64,000 nucleotides of DNA from positions 96,715 to 160,714 of the forward strand of contig JANQPY010000054.1 in NCBI GenBank assembly GCA_028285245.1, in the 5' to 3' direction. Every line of letters begins with the position of its first letter. Within the stretch, counting starts at the first letter, position 1. The position numbers and the translations under genes are program-made. The notes below the pieces were generated by a model that worked only from the letters and a program-made list of their open reading frames with translations, had not been told where the DNA came from and searched no databases. Positions 45,078-53,405 of the stretch are shown here, one piece after another. This DNA is from Gammaproteobacteria bacterium. GTDB taxonomy: Bacteria; Pseudomonadota; Gammaproteobacteria; Steroidobacterales; GCA-2729495.

Positions 45078-46097
45078 CTAAATCGCGGGTGCCGGTTTCT
45101 GCTCGATGGCGTAGCGCTCCAGGCTGGACAGACTATCGCCCACCATCTCCGTCGGCGCGTCGAAGTACTTCTCGTAGTTCTTCTCCGCGTAGTCAGTAGC
45201 CGATTTCGACAGCACATCGCCTGGGTGATCGCAGGTACCCATGAAGCACTGATACAGGCAGTGACCGGGCATCTGCCCCATCAGCATCCAAGGCAGCCAA
45301 GGCGTTACCCGATTCCAGGTTCCCGTATAAGGCAAGCTCGTCAGCTCAGGGTTCTGCATGTCCTCCGCCCGCACATGGTGGGCGAACATCTCGGAGACCT
45401 GCGCAATCGGACCGGCTGATTCGCGGGGCCACTTATCAGGCTGCAGCGCGCTTGGATAAGCAAGGTGGATATGAATCTCCATATCCAGCCAGTCGCCGTG
45501 TTGATACCAGGGCAGAACAAAAGGAATTTTTGGCGGAGCTTCTTCCTTGTTCAGGCCACCAAACTCAGGCGGCGGCGGGAAGTGTTCTTCGATCGTGTAG
45601 TTGTAGGGATCGTTGGCGACCTGCACGACCGGGACGGTCTCGTTGAGCCACGGGTTGCGCCACTCCTCGATCACTTCCCCGCTGCGTATGTCTGTGTAGA
45701 GAATGATCTCCCGGCACAGCCGCTCGATCACCCCGTCCGGCCTCTCCTTTAACCGGATTACGCCGAAGCCCTGGGCGCCAACCAGATTTTCAATCTTCTT
45801 TCCCGGCCGGTTGCCGGCGACATAACCCTTAAACCAAAAGTATTTTTGCTTGCCGAAATCGATGTCGCTCTGCAGCCGCGCATAAGCAAGCTGGTTGCCT
45901 CGGCCCGTCGTCAGATCGAGATAAGGACCTTTGATCGCTGGTCCGAAGCCGTACTTTGGCGATGCCGCGCGGCCAGCCGCGTGTCCGCCAGCCTGCGCCT
46001 GCTGGCCGAGAGCCCCCAGTGCCATGCCCATCGCACCCAGCGCACCTACGCTGGCGAAGGACTGTTTGAGAAAGTCGCGACGATCAGAATTACCCAT
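45078..46097 (-). CDS. Tat-exported DUF1838 family protein
   Basis: A 339-residue protein with a twin-arginine signal at its start (SDRRDFLKQ followed by a hydrophobic Ala/Gly/Met stretch to about residue 36). The body matches DUF1838 proteins: GQLAYARLQSD-like (GNQLAYARLQSDIDFG), YWFKGYVAG-like, and IEEWRNPWLNETVPVV. The function of this family is not known to me. Export through Tat suggests a folded, perhaps cofactor-bearing, periplasmic protein. The start at 46097 is set by the Tat signal; an upstream in-frame extension to 46223 is not credible. It is followed by ALDH and preceded by an MFS gene on the same strand. Confidence 0.85.
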   Translation of the reverse strand: MGNSDRRDFLKQSFASVGALGAMGMALGALGQQAQAGGHAAGRAASPKYGFGPAIKGPYLDLTTGRGNQLAYARLQSDIDFGKQKYFWFKGYVAGNRPGKKIENLVGAQGFGVIRLKERPDGVIERLCREIILYTDIRSGEVIEEWRNPWLNETVPVVQVANDPYNYTIEEHFPPPPEFGGLNKEEAPPKIPFVLPWYQHGDWLDMEIHIHLAYPSALQPDKWPRESAGPIAQVSEMFAHHVRAEDMQNPELTSLPYTGTWNRVTPWLPWMLMGQMPGHCLYQCFMGTCDHPGDVLSKSATDYAEKNYEKYFDAPTEMVGDSLSSLERYAIEQKPAPAI

Positions 46098-46159
46098 AAC
46101 TCGATACCACTTATCTGAGATTTGCCTATTGGAATATCTGCTGTCTGAAATTGATGCCG

Positions 46160-47524
46160 CTAAGTCGACGCCGTTTGCGGATCGGGCTGCTGTTGACTGC
46201 CACGCGTGAGGAAGTAAACGCACAGCGCCGCAATCACCAGGAAGCCGTTGGAACCTGCCATGTACAGGAAGGGCCCCACGGGTTTCCAGTTGTCGAAGAG
46301 CCAGCCGCCGACGAAGCCGACCACCATAATGCCCACGGCACCCAGCAGACTGAACATGCCCAGCACAGCACCTCGGCCACGGTCCGGCGCCTCCTTACCA
46401 ATGAGCGACGTCGCGGAAATGTTCGCGCCCATCTCGCCGGCGCCGACAAAGGCGGCTGCCAGATACATCCAGTTACTTAGCGGATTCTCTAGCACCCCAA
46501 GCGACGCATAGCCAATTAGCGCGACTGACATACCGAGCACCAGACCCAGAACCCGATCTATCTTGTCGAGCAAGATGCCGAAAATCACGGCCCAAGGCAG
46601 CGCGAAGGCCTGAATTACGATGTAGAAGGTGGTGGCGGTTATCAGCGCTTCCGACGTGGTCATGCCCTGGTTCAGGCCCTCGATCACCAGCCAGGCCGTC
46701 AGGAACTGACTAACCACCGCCAGATCCGCGCGGGACACGAACGCTGCCACATAACCGAGGAGAATGCGCGGCTTCTTGCCTTCGTTGAGGCCCACCTTGA
46801 GGGTCTCAAAGAGCGGCTCACGCTTGGAAATCTGCGCCGGGGCGCCAGGCTTCAGACCCCACAGCAGGACAACGGCCAGCATGATGCAGATGCCGGCGAC
46901 GATCCAAAATGCGAAGCGCCCGGCGATGACCGGGTCGTAGCCCATCTGGATAAAGCGCTCTGGCAGCCCACCGATGAATCGCGGCAGCGAAGCGATGCCA
47001 ACGCCGTTAAAAATGAATACGCCCGCGATCATTTTGGCCCGGGTCTTATCGATCGGATAGTCGTTGGCTACCGACGACAGCATCACGTTAACGCAGGCCA
47101 CACCCGAGGCTATAAACAGGCGGAAAGCTACCAGCTGGTAAACCACGTCAACCGGATACTCGTTGCTGACCAGCGGATACAGGCAGTAACCGATCGCGAG
47201 CAGAATAAAGCCAGTCGCAAATACCGGGGGCCGTCCCCAGCGGTCGGAGATTGAGCCAGCCAGGCCCACCAACACGATGACCACCAATTCCTGAACAATA
47301 AGAAGGGTGCCAATGATCGCCCCTTGCTCGTCTTGCGGGATCTTCAGCACCTCGTTCAGCAGGTAGGTCTGCATGATGCCCACCGTGTTCATCATCGCGA
47401 TGCCGAAGAACGAGATGAAGAAGAGCGTGAAGACGTGCTTCTTCGTCACGCCCTCGCGCATCATCAACGGCCCGATTTTCAGGCCTGTTTCGAGATTTCG
47501 ATCGGAATCAGCGGTGGTAGACAT
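46160..47524 (-). CDS. MFS transporter (paralogue 2 of the DUF1838 cluster)
   Basis: A 454-residue MFS carrier with about 12 membrane helices and the motif SISDRWGRPPVF in the helix 2-3 loop. It is the first gene of the minus-strand group and lies 62 bases before the DUF1838 gene, so the two are probably cotranscribed. The ATG at 47524 is clean. Its substrate is unknown. Similarity to the MFS gene at 41938-43272 suggests duplication and divergence, possibly one for uptake and one for export of pathway compounds. Confidence 0.9.
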   Translation of the reverse strand: MSTTADSDRNLETGLKIGPLMMREGVTKKHVFTLFFISFFGIAMMNTVGIMQTYLLNEVLKIPQDEQGAIIGTLLIVQELVVIVLVGLAGSISDRWGRPPVFATGFILLAIGYCLYPLVSNEYPVDVVYQLVAFRLFIASGVACVNVMLSSVANDYPIDKTRAKMIAGVFIFNGVGIASLPRFIGGLPERFIQMGYDPVIAGRFAFWIVAGICIMLAVVLLWGLKPGAPAQISKREPLFETLKVGLNEGKKPRILLGYVAAFVSRADLAVVSQFLTAWLVIEGLNQGMTTSEALITATTFYIVIQAFALPWAVIFGILLDKIDRVLGLVLGMSVALIGYASLGVLENPLSNWMYLAAAFVGAGEMGANISATSLIGKEAPDRGRGAVLGMFSLLGAVGIMVVGFVGGWLFDNWKPVGPFLYMAGSNGFLVIAALCVYFLTRGSQQQPDPQTAST

Positions 47525-47559
47525 GCTTTATTGGTTCCCGGCGGGATGGTTATGCGTGC

Positions 47560-47611
47560 ATGGTCACGGAAATCAGGCGCGCGGGCCCGGCCAGTGCCTG
47601 ATCGTGACCAT
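47560..47611. repeat. Interrupted inverted repeat in the divergent MFS/PON gap
   Basis: Left arm ATGGTCACG (47560-47568) and ATCAGGC (47572-47578) pair with GCCTGAT (47596-47602) and CGTGACCAT (47603-47611). That gives 16 paired bases with a three-base bulge and a 17-base loop. It lies 36 bases upstream of the minus-strand MFS start. It could be an operator or a 5'-leader hairpin. Confidence 0.6.
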
Positions 47612-47736
47612 TGTGCGATTGTTCAACATTATCGGCTTCGCTGCCAGCAACCCGCGACCCCCGGAGGCCCTGCCGCAATTAGCCCTCGAACCGCTAGAAT
47701 AGCGCGCGGTAGCCAGCCTGGCACAGGGACAGCAAT

Positions 47737-48810
47737 ATGGGCCGACTGATCAAGAGAATCTTCAAACTAGCCGGGTTGGTGTTACTGGCGGGGATCGGCT
47801 TTACGGCAATCATTGCTTACCGGGGATCCTGGCTGCGAGACGTAGAGCCAACTTTCGCTGGCTCCTGTGAATCCCTCGAACTTTCGGGCAGCGCGGAAGA
47901 TATCGCGCTGGATCGTGAGCGGGGCATCGCTTACCTGTCGCTGTTGGACCGCCGCGGGCTGGTTACGGGCGATGCCGTTCAGGGCACGGTGGCGAAAGTC
48001 GACCTGACGCGGCGCCCGCTGACTGCAGTGACAGCACTGGACAGTCAGCCCGCACATTTTCGCCCCCATGGACTAAGTCTCTTCTTGGACGCGCGCGGAA
48101 ATCGCTATCTGTTCTCACTGAACCACCCGGTGAACCGCGGCGAAGAGCCCGAATTGGTTGAGCGTTTCGTTGAATCAACACCGGGGAGATTTCAGCATCT
48201 GGATACGTTCACCGACCCCCTGCTCCTCTCGCCGAACGATCTCGCCGCGGTCGGCAGAAATCAGTACTACGTCGTCAGCGACAAGGCCCGGGGGGTCGTG
48301 GGCAGCCTGCTTCAGCAGCTTGGCTTGGGCGGTTCTCCCCTTACGTACGTCGATAATGGCACCGCGGATGACGTGCTGGTAAATATCGCGCGGGGTGGCG
48401 GCATCAATGTCTCTCCCGACGGCGGCACGCTGTACGTGGCGGAAACCGACGGACAACGCATACGGGTGCTCGATCGTGACGCGATCACTGGCGACGTCAC
48501 CGAGGTCCGACGCATCGCCGTTGATACGTCGCCAGACAATGTTGACGTGGCCGAAGACGGGAGCGTGTGGATCGGGGCGCATGCCAACACGTTCAAGCTA
48601 ATTCAGCATTTTGCAGCCGAGAAGCCGGCGCCATCGCAGGTCCGCCAGATCAGAATCAGCGGCGACAGTGCTGAAATAGAGGACATTTTCCTCGACGACG
48701 GCAGCCGGATTTCCGCCAGCAGCGTCGGTGTGAGCTATGAGGACCTCGTGCTGATCGGCTCAATCACCGAAAAAAAGCTGCTGATTTGCACGCGCGAGAT
48801 GAACGGCTAG
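47737..48810 (+). CDS. PON-family (paraoxonase-like) lactonase
   Basis: A 357-residue membrane-anchored protein with an N-terminal hydrophobic helix (about 9-28) and a beta-propeller body. Motifs match serum paraoxonases closely. The His dyad is His111 in FRPHGLS and His130 in LNHPVN, 19 residues apart as in human PON1 (His115/His134). Calcium-ligand positions are matched by Glu54, Asn167 (SPNDL), Asn224 (GGINVSPDG), Asp267 and Asn268 (PDNVDV). Cys44 and a cysteine near residue 351 could form the conserved disulfide. PON enzymes hydrolyse lactones and some esters, sometimes acyl-homoserine lactones. It stands divergently to the MFS gene and convergent with the FG-GAP gene. Confidence 0.85.
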   Translation: MGRLIKRIFKLAGLVLLAGIGFTAIIAYRGSWLRDVEPTFAGSCESLELSGSAEDIALDRERGIAYLSLLDRRGLVTGDAVQGTVAKVDLTRRPLTAVTALDSQPAHFRPHGLSLFLDARGNRYLFSLNHPVNRGEEPELVERFVESTPGRFQHLDTFTDPLLLSPNDLAAVGRNQYYVVSDKARGVVGSLLQQLGLGGSPLTYVDNGTADDVLVNIARGGGINVSPDGGTLYVAETDGQRIRVLDRDAITGDVTEVRRIAVDTSPDNVDVAEDGSVWIGAHANTFKLIQHFAAEKPAPSQVRQIRISGDSAEIEDIFLDDGSRISASSVGVSYEDLVLIGSITEKKLLICTREMNG

Positions 48811-50468
48811 GCTGGCTCAGTGATCTCTACCGTCTGCCGTATGCCGGGTGACTCGATTCTCTGCACCTTGCCGCTTGGCCAGGTCACCTCGATGTAGTCG
48901 ATCGCCCGCTGCTTACCTAAACCGAACAGTAGCCGGGGATCACCGCCAGAGTTGTAACCGTAGGCATTGGTTTTTTCGCGATACTGCACCAGATCACCGG
49001 CGACCAGCTTAACCCTGGCGCCGTAACCATCACGATTGCTGGTTGTTCCTTCAAGCGCCACTCTCACCCAGGTGTTGCCGTTGCCGCGATTAACCAGCAA
49101 CTGGTTGGTCTGTGCGACACCCACGCGCTTACCCATGCTGTAGTAGGTGCGATTAGCGATAAACAGATCCGCGAAACCGTCGTCATTTATGTCTGCGGCG
49201 CCAACTCCGCTGCCAATCCCCAAACCAACCGCACCGGACTTGGCGGTGATATCGCTAAAGGTTAAGTCGCCGTTGTTCCGATAGAGCTTGTTCTCAGCTG
49301 GCTCCCAGGCGATGTAGAACTGAACCGAGGGAGGCATGCTGATGACGTCGTTGATCAGGACGTTCGAGAGACCGCCGTTATTGACGTAGATATCGAGATA
49401 CCCGTCGTTGTCGAAGTCTGCCAGGGCGCAGCCTCGCGCGCCGCCCATGTCGCCGGCGCCCGACTCCAAAGTGATGTCCTTGAACCGAACCTCACCCTTT
49501 TCCGCAAACTGGCTGATGATTAACCGATTGGCCTGATCAGCGGTGGGCAGATAGAAATCCATGTCACCATCGTTGTCGAGATCACCCACGCAAGCACCAT
49601 TAGCATTGCCTGGATTACGGAACGGGCGGCCGCGCGGGGCCTTTCGCTTCTGCGTGATATCCCTGAATGTGCCGTCACCCTTGTTGAGGAAAAGCACGTT
49701 CCGGTCAGCCTCGTTGGTGACGAGCAGATCAATGCGCCCGTCGTGGTTGAGATCAGTCCAGTTGGGAGAGCCCTGCGAGTTGCTCTCGCTCAGTTTGTCC
49801 TGAATGCCAGCACCGCTGGCGATTGTTACGTCCTGGAAGCGGCTGCCGTCCATGTTCCTGAACAATACGTTGTCGATCTCGTAGTCCGCGTTCTTGTGGT
49901 AAAGATCGATCAGGCCATCGTTGTCGAAATCCGCCCAGGCGACGCCGCCGGCCGTGTCACTGACTCCACCCGCGCGCTCGTCGTCCTCACTACCCGCGCG
50001 CATTAGACGGGCGCTGCGCGTGATGTTCTCGAAGTTTGGCTCGCCCGTCTCGACGAGCAGATTGCGGAACAGCGTCATGGGCTGGAAGGCCGGTCCGCGG
50101 GTCTGCGGCACCGTGGCGACCACCATATCCATGTCACCGTCGTTATCAATGTCGCCCCAGGCAGCGCCGCGACTCAGACTGCGCTTGTTGTCAACGCCGC
50201 GCTCCAGAGCCACATTTTCGAAGCGGCCGTTGCCCTGGTTTTCGAAGAGCCGGTTGTAGTCGTCCTCGCGATGCCCCTCCGTGGAGACGAAAATATCTAT
50301 GTCACCGTCGTTGTCATAGTCAACGAAGGTCGGGCCCGTGCTATTCACTGCGAGGTCAGTCACGCCGGCGGCCTCGCTGACGTCCTTGAAGCGAATTTGC
50401 GCGTCTGCCGGTCCCGCGAGGCCCAGCACCGCCGCGCCACTAGCCAGACACAGAATAATTTTTGTCAT
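48807..50468 (-). CDS. FG-GAP/VCBS repeat protein with ASPIC/UnbV domain
   Basis: A secreted 553-residue protein. The signal peptide (about 1-23) ends in GPADA. Seven calcium-binding repeats of the DxDxDGxxD type follow, for example DYDNDGDIDIFV, DIDNDGDMDM, DFDNDGLIDL, DLNHDGRIDL, DLDNDGDMDF, DFDNDGYLDI and DINDDGFADL, implying a seven-bladed integrin-like propeller. The C-terminal ASPIC/UnbV domain (about 460-545) has YGARVKLVAGD and YIEVTWPSGKVQ. The start at 50468 has a GGAG site and a signal peptide; a longer frame to 51080 overlaps cyoE and is spurious. Function is unknown. It overlaps the 3' end of the PON gene by four bases. Confidence 0.88.
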   Translation of the reverse strand: MTKIILCLASGAAVLGLAGPADAQIRFKDVSEAAGVTDLAVNSTGPTFVDYDNDGDIDIFVSTEGHREDDYNRLFENQGNGRFENVALERGVDNKRSLSRGAAWGDIDNDGDMDMVVATVPQTRGPAFQPMTLFRNLLVETGEPNFENITRSARLMRAGSEDDERAGGVSDTAGGVAWADFDNDGLIDLYHKNADYEIDNVLFRNMDGSRFQDVTIASGAGIQDKLSESNSQGSPNWTDLNHDGRIDLLVTNEADRNVLFLNKGDGTFRDITQKRKAPRGRPFRNPGNANGACVGDLDNDGDMDFYLPTADQANRLIISQFAEKGEVRFKDITLESGAGDMGGARGCALADFDNDGYLDIYVNNGGLSNVLINDVISMPPSVQFYIAWEPAENKLYRNNGDLTFSDITAKSGAVGLGIGSGVGAADINDDGFADLFIANRTYYSMGKRVGVAQTNQLLVNRGNGNTWVRVALEGTTSNRDGYGARVKLVAGDLVQYREKTNAYGYNSGGDPRLLFGLGKQRAIDYIEVTWPSGKVQRIESPGIRQTVEITEPA

Positions 50469-50599
50469 GCGGAACTCCACGGTGATTCGTCGCTTTATGT
50501 TGTTGCTCTGAGGCCAACCCGGGCAAGCAGTCAGCGCATAGACAGAGCAAGTAAGAATTCGTTGCTTTCGACCGGCCGGATTACGTTTGCCCCCGGCAT

Positions 50600-51466
50600 T
50601 CAGCCGAGCAACAGATTGTCGAAAATCGCCGCAGTGAGGAGCAGACCTAGCTGCACGATTGACGCGGCAAAGGTTTTCCAGGCATTGGCGGTGCTGGGCT
50701 TTGCGACGAGCTGGCCGCTCGCTATCAGGAAATAGGCGCCACCCGCCGCGGCGCCGAGCAAGTAGATCCAGCCCATGCCGTACAGACCGGGCACGAGCGA
50801 GAGGGCGACCAGTACGACCGCGTGCAAGAAAATCGTCCAGGTCGAGACGGAGTCCGATACCACAACCGGCAGCATGGGCACACCTGCAGCTGCGTAGTCG
50901 TCCTTGCACGCGAACGCCAGTGCCCAAAAATGTGGTGGCGTCCACAGGAACAGCACGATCGCCAGAATCAGCGGTGCGGGTGCGAACGCCGCGCCCACCG
51001 CGGCTGAGCCCGCCATAACGGCGAAGCTGCCGGCCAGACCGCCGATAACGATGTTCATCCAGGTGCGGCGCTTGAGCCAAACCGTATAGACGATCCCGTA
51101 GGTGAAGGCGCCAAGAAAAATATACAGAGCGGCTTCCACATTCGTCGCCAGGGCGGCGGCTGTCAGAGAGATCAACGTGATCAGGGCAAGCGCGATGATC
51201 CAGTAGTTGTTGGCGCTGAGCTTCCCCGTAACGAACGCGCGGTTGCGTGTTCGCCGCATTCGGGCATCAAGATCGCGCTCGTAGAGCTGATTGAAGGCGC
51301 CCGCAGCGGATGAGGAAAGCAAAACCGCCACACCCAGAACAAGCACCTGCCATGGCGCGAGCCCGCTGCCAGGACTCACAGCGATGCCCGCCAGTGCGCA
51401 GGCCATTATTAGGAACCCCAGGCGAACTTTCGCCGCCTGGTAGATGAGCTTTAAGGTGTCAGTCAT
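50600..51466 (-). CDS. cyoE: Protoheme IX farnesyltransferase (heme O synthase)
   Basis: A UbiA-fold membrane prenyltransferase of 288 residues with about nine helices. The prenyl-diphosphate motif is NQLYERDLDARMRRTRNR, and YTVWLKRRTWMNIVIGG and FLWTPPHFWALAFACKDDY are diagnostic of CyoE/CtaB. It makes heme O from protoheme for terminal oxidases. The ATG at 51466 lacks a strong ribosome site. It lies 42 bases after the EamA gene on the same strand. No oxidase subunit gene is in the window. Confidence 0.93.
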   Translation of the reverse strand: MTDTLKLIYQAAKVRLGFLIMACALAGIAVSPGSGLAPWQVLVLGVAVLLSSSAAGAFNQLYERDLDARMRRTRNRAFVTGKLSANNYWIIALALITLISLTAAALATNVEAALYIFLGAFTYGIVYTVWLKRRTWMNIVIGGLAGSFAVMAGSAAVGAAFAPAPLILAIVLFLWTPPHFWALAFACKDDYAAAGVPMLPVVVSDSVSTWTIFLHAVVLVALSLVPGLYGMGWIYLLGAAAGGAYFLIASGQLVAKPSTANAWKTFAASIVQLGLLLTAAIFDNLLLG

Positions 51467-51508
51467 TGTTGTCGGGGCCCGCCAGGCCCGGCGTGTTAAG
51501 CGAGTATT

Positions 51509-52414
51509 TTAACCCAAGCTGACCTGCGGTCTGGCAGCCCGCGTTTCGCGGTAGAGAATAAACAGTCCGCTGGCGGCAATGATCGCCGCGCCGACCCAGG
51601 TTCGCGCCGTGGGCACCTCCCCCCAGATCAGAAAACCCGCGGCTGCCGCCCAGATCAGTCCGGTGTACTCGAACGGCACGAGAATCGCTGCGGGAGCCAC
51701 GCGAAACGCCGCATTCATGAGGACAAAGGCCACTCCACCGCAGAGGCCGCAAACCGCGAATAGCGCCCACGCAAAGGCATCGGGCGACCGCCACGCGTCG
51801 GCCGGCCCCAGCGCCAGCCAGACGATTGCGATCGTGGTCGGCACAACGAATAAGTACAGGCTCAGTGCCTCGGTGGACTCGGTCATGCGCAGCTTTCGGG
51901 ACGTCAGCGAAATCACGGCGTATAGGATGGCGCCTGCCAGAGCCACCAGCGCCGCCGGTTCTCCCAGGCCGCCACCCGGATCCAGCAGCACTACGACGCC
52001 GCCGAACCCAGCCAGCACGGCAGCCCAGCGCCACGGGCCAACCGGTTCACGAAGCACGGGTTGCGACAACGCTGTGACGACCAGCGGGGCGGCAAAGGCA
52101 AAGGTGAGCACCTGAGCCAATGGAATGCGGCCGAGTGCATAGAAGAACGCGTACATGGAGCCGGCCATGAGACAGGAGCGCAGCAGGTGCCAGCCTGGCA
52201 ATGACGTTTTCAGCAGCGCGGTTCTACCTAAAGCGATGACGTAGCAGCCAATAAAGCCCGCAGAAAACCCGCAGCGCAGCAGGACGAGCTGCGCCATGCC
52301 GTAGTCCTGCAGCAGCCATTTGGCGCTGACGTCCAAACCAACCATGCACAGGATCCCGCCGACCATCAGCGCGATCCCGCGGGTCGTGTCAGTCGCCGGG
52401 CCTTCAGCGGACAT
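51509..52414 (-). CDS. DMT superfamily (EamA) transporter
   Basis: A 301-residue membrane protein with ten predicted helices in two EamA-type halves (first half about 10-140, second 150-290). Regions such as PLVVTALSQPVLREPVGPWR and FEYTGLIWAAAAGFLIWGEV are typical of the drug/metabolite exporter group. Substrate is unknown. It starts at the ATG at 52414 and may share a transcript with cyoE and the FG-GAP gene. Confidence 0.87.
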   Translation of the reverse strand: MSAEGPATDTTRGIALMVGGILCMVGLDVSAKWLLQDYGMAQLVLLRCGFSAGFIGCYVIALGRTALLKTSLPGWHLLRSCLMAGSMYAFFYALGRIPLAQVLTFAFAAPLVVTALSQPVLREPVGPWRWAAVLAGFGGVVVLLDPGGGLGEPAALVALAGAILYAVISLTSRKLRMTESTEALSLYLFVVPTTIAIVWLALGPADAWRSPDAFAWALFAVCGLCGGVAFVLMNAAFRVAPAAILVPFEYTGLIWAAAAGFLIWGEVPTARTWVGAAIIAASGLFILYRETRAARPQVSLG

Positions 52415-52492
52415 TCGCAGCCCCCGGAAGGCAGCTCGAAGAGTTTGCCGAAATAGGCAATAAATTGTTGATTATCTTAAACATAATGGTTG

Positions 52493-52508
52493 GTTATACC
52501 GGGATAAC
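52493..52508. promoter_or_regulatory. Candidate CysB-type operator upstream of cysH
   Basis: GTTAT-ACCGGG-ATAAC, a perfect five-base inverted repeat with a six-base spacer of LysR-box type. It lies 70 bases before the chosen cysH start. TGGTTGGTTA occurs just upstream, related to the palindrome before cysG. Confidence 0.4.
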
Positions 52509-52577
52509 AAGTCCGACGTTCACGGGCATCCAGGCAGCCGTTACCTTACGCCTCCACGATTTTTAGGTGAGTTGGCT

Positions 52578-53378
52578 GTGAGCGCTGTCCTGTCAAATGC
52601 CGCCGAAGTACTGCCCCCGTTGCTTGACGAGGCCGATGCGGCGCGGAAGCTTGCTGCGTACAGCGAGACCGAGTCACGCCGGCTTGCAGTTGAACACTGC
52701 AATCGTACGCTGAGCGGACTGGCTGCCGCGGACCGTATCGCGTGGGCACTGGAGTCGCTTCCAGGACCGCCGGTACTGTCGTCGAGTTTTGGGGCGCAGG
52801 CAGCGGTATCGCTGCATATGGTGACACAGCAGCTGCCGGGTATTCCGGTCATCTTTATCGACACCGGCTACCTGTTTCCCGAAACCTACGAGTTTGTTGA
52901 CCGGCTGACTGAACAGCTGGATCTCAACCTCAAGGTCTATCGCAATCCCATGAGTCCGGCCTGGCAGGAAGCTCGCTATGGCAAGCGCTGGGAGCAAGGG
53001 CTCAGCGGTCTGGAAGCCTACAACTACGACAACAAAGTCGAGCCAATGGAGCGGGCGCTCAAAGAGCTTGAAGCCGGCACCTGGTTTGCCGGACTGCGGA
53101 GATCGCAAACCGAGTCGCGCTCGGATACGCCCTTCGTGCTGTGGTCAGGCGACCGCTGGAAGGTGCACGCCATCGCGGACTGGTCGGATCGGGACATTTA
53201 CCGTTACCTGACCCAGCATGACCTGCCCTATCACCCGCTATGGGAACAAGGCTATATCTCCATCGGTGATGTGCACACGACCCGCCCGATACACGAGGTC
53301 GATAACCCCGAAGAAACCCGATTCTTTGGCCTCAAGCGTGAGTGCGGGCTGCACGATATTGATCTGTCTTCACTGTAG
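52578..53378 (+). CDS. cysH: Phosphoadenylyl-sulfate (PAPS) reductase
   Basis: CysH reduces PAPS to sulfite in assimilation. The 266-residue protein has the substrate fold with [28 protein letters not shown] and [13 protein letters not shown]. The catalytic cysteine is in KRECGLH near the C-terminus. No second cysteine pair (CC...CxxC) for an iron-sulfur cluster is seen, so it is the thioredoxin-dependent PAPS type rather than an APS reductase. The GTG at 52578 with an AGGTGAG site is preferred to the TTG at 52572. It is convergent with cysB. Confidence 0.93.
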   Translation: MSAVLSNAAEVLPPLLDEADAARKLAAYSETESRRLAVEHCNRTLSGLAAADRIAWALESLPGPPVLSSSFGAQAAVSLHMVTQQLPGIPVIFIDTGYLFPETYEFVDRLTEQLDLNLKVYRNPMSPAWQEARYGKRWEQGLSGLEAYNYDNKVEPMERALKELEAGTWFAGLRRSQTESRSDTPFVLWSGDRWKVHAIADWSDRDIYRYLTQHDLPYHPLWEQGYISIGDVHTTRPIHEVDNPEETRFFGLKRECGLHDIDLSSL

Positions 53379-53405
53379 GCGCAGTCACCACAGCGCTGCA
53401 GAAAG

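Noticed and set aside
50469..51080. N-terminal extension of the FG-GAP protein reading frame (total 757 codons)
   Set aside because: The extra part overlaps cyoE in another frame and has the Arg-rich character of a shadow frame. A signal peptide and ribosome site mark the start at 50468.
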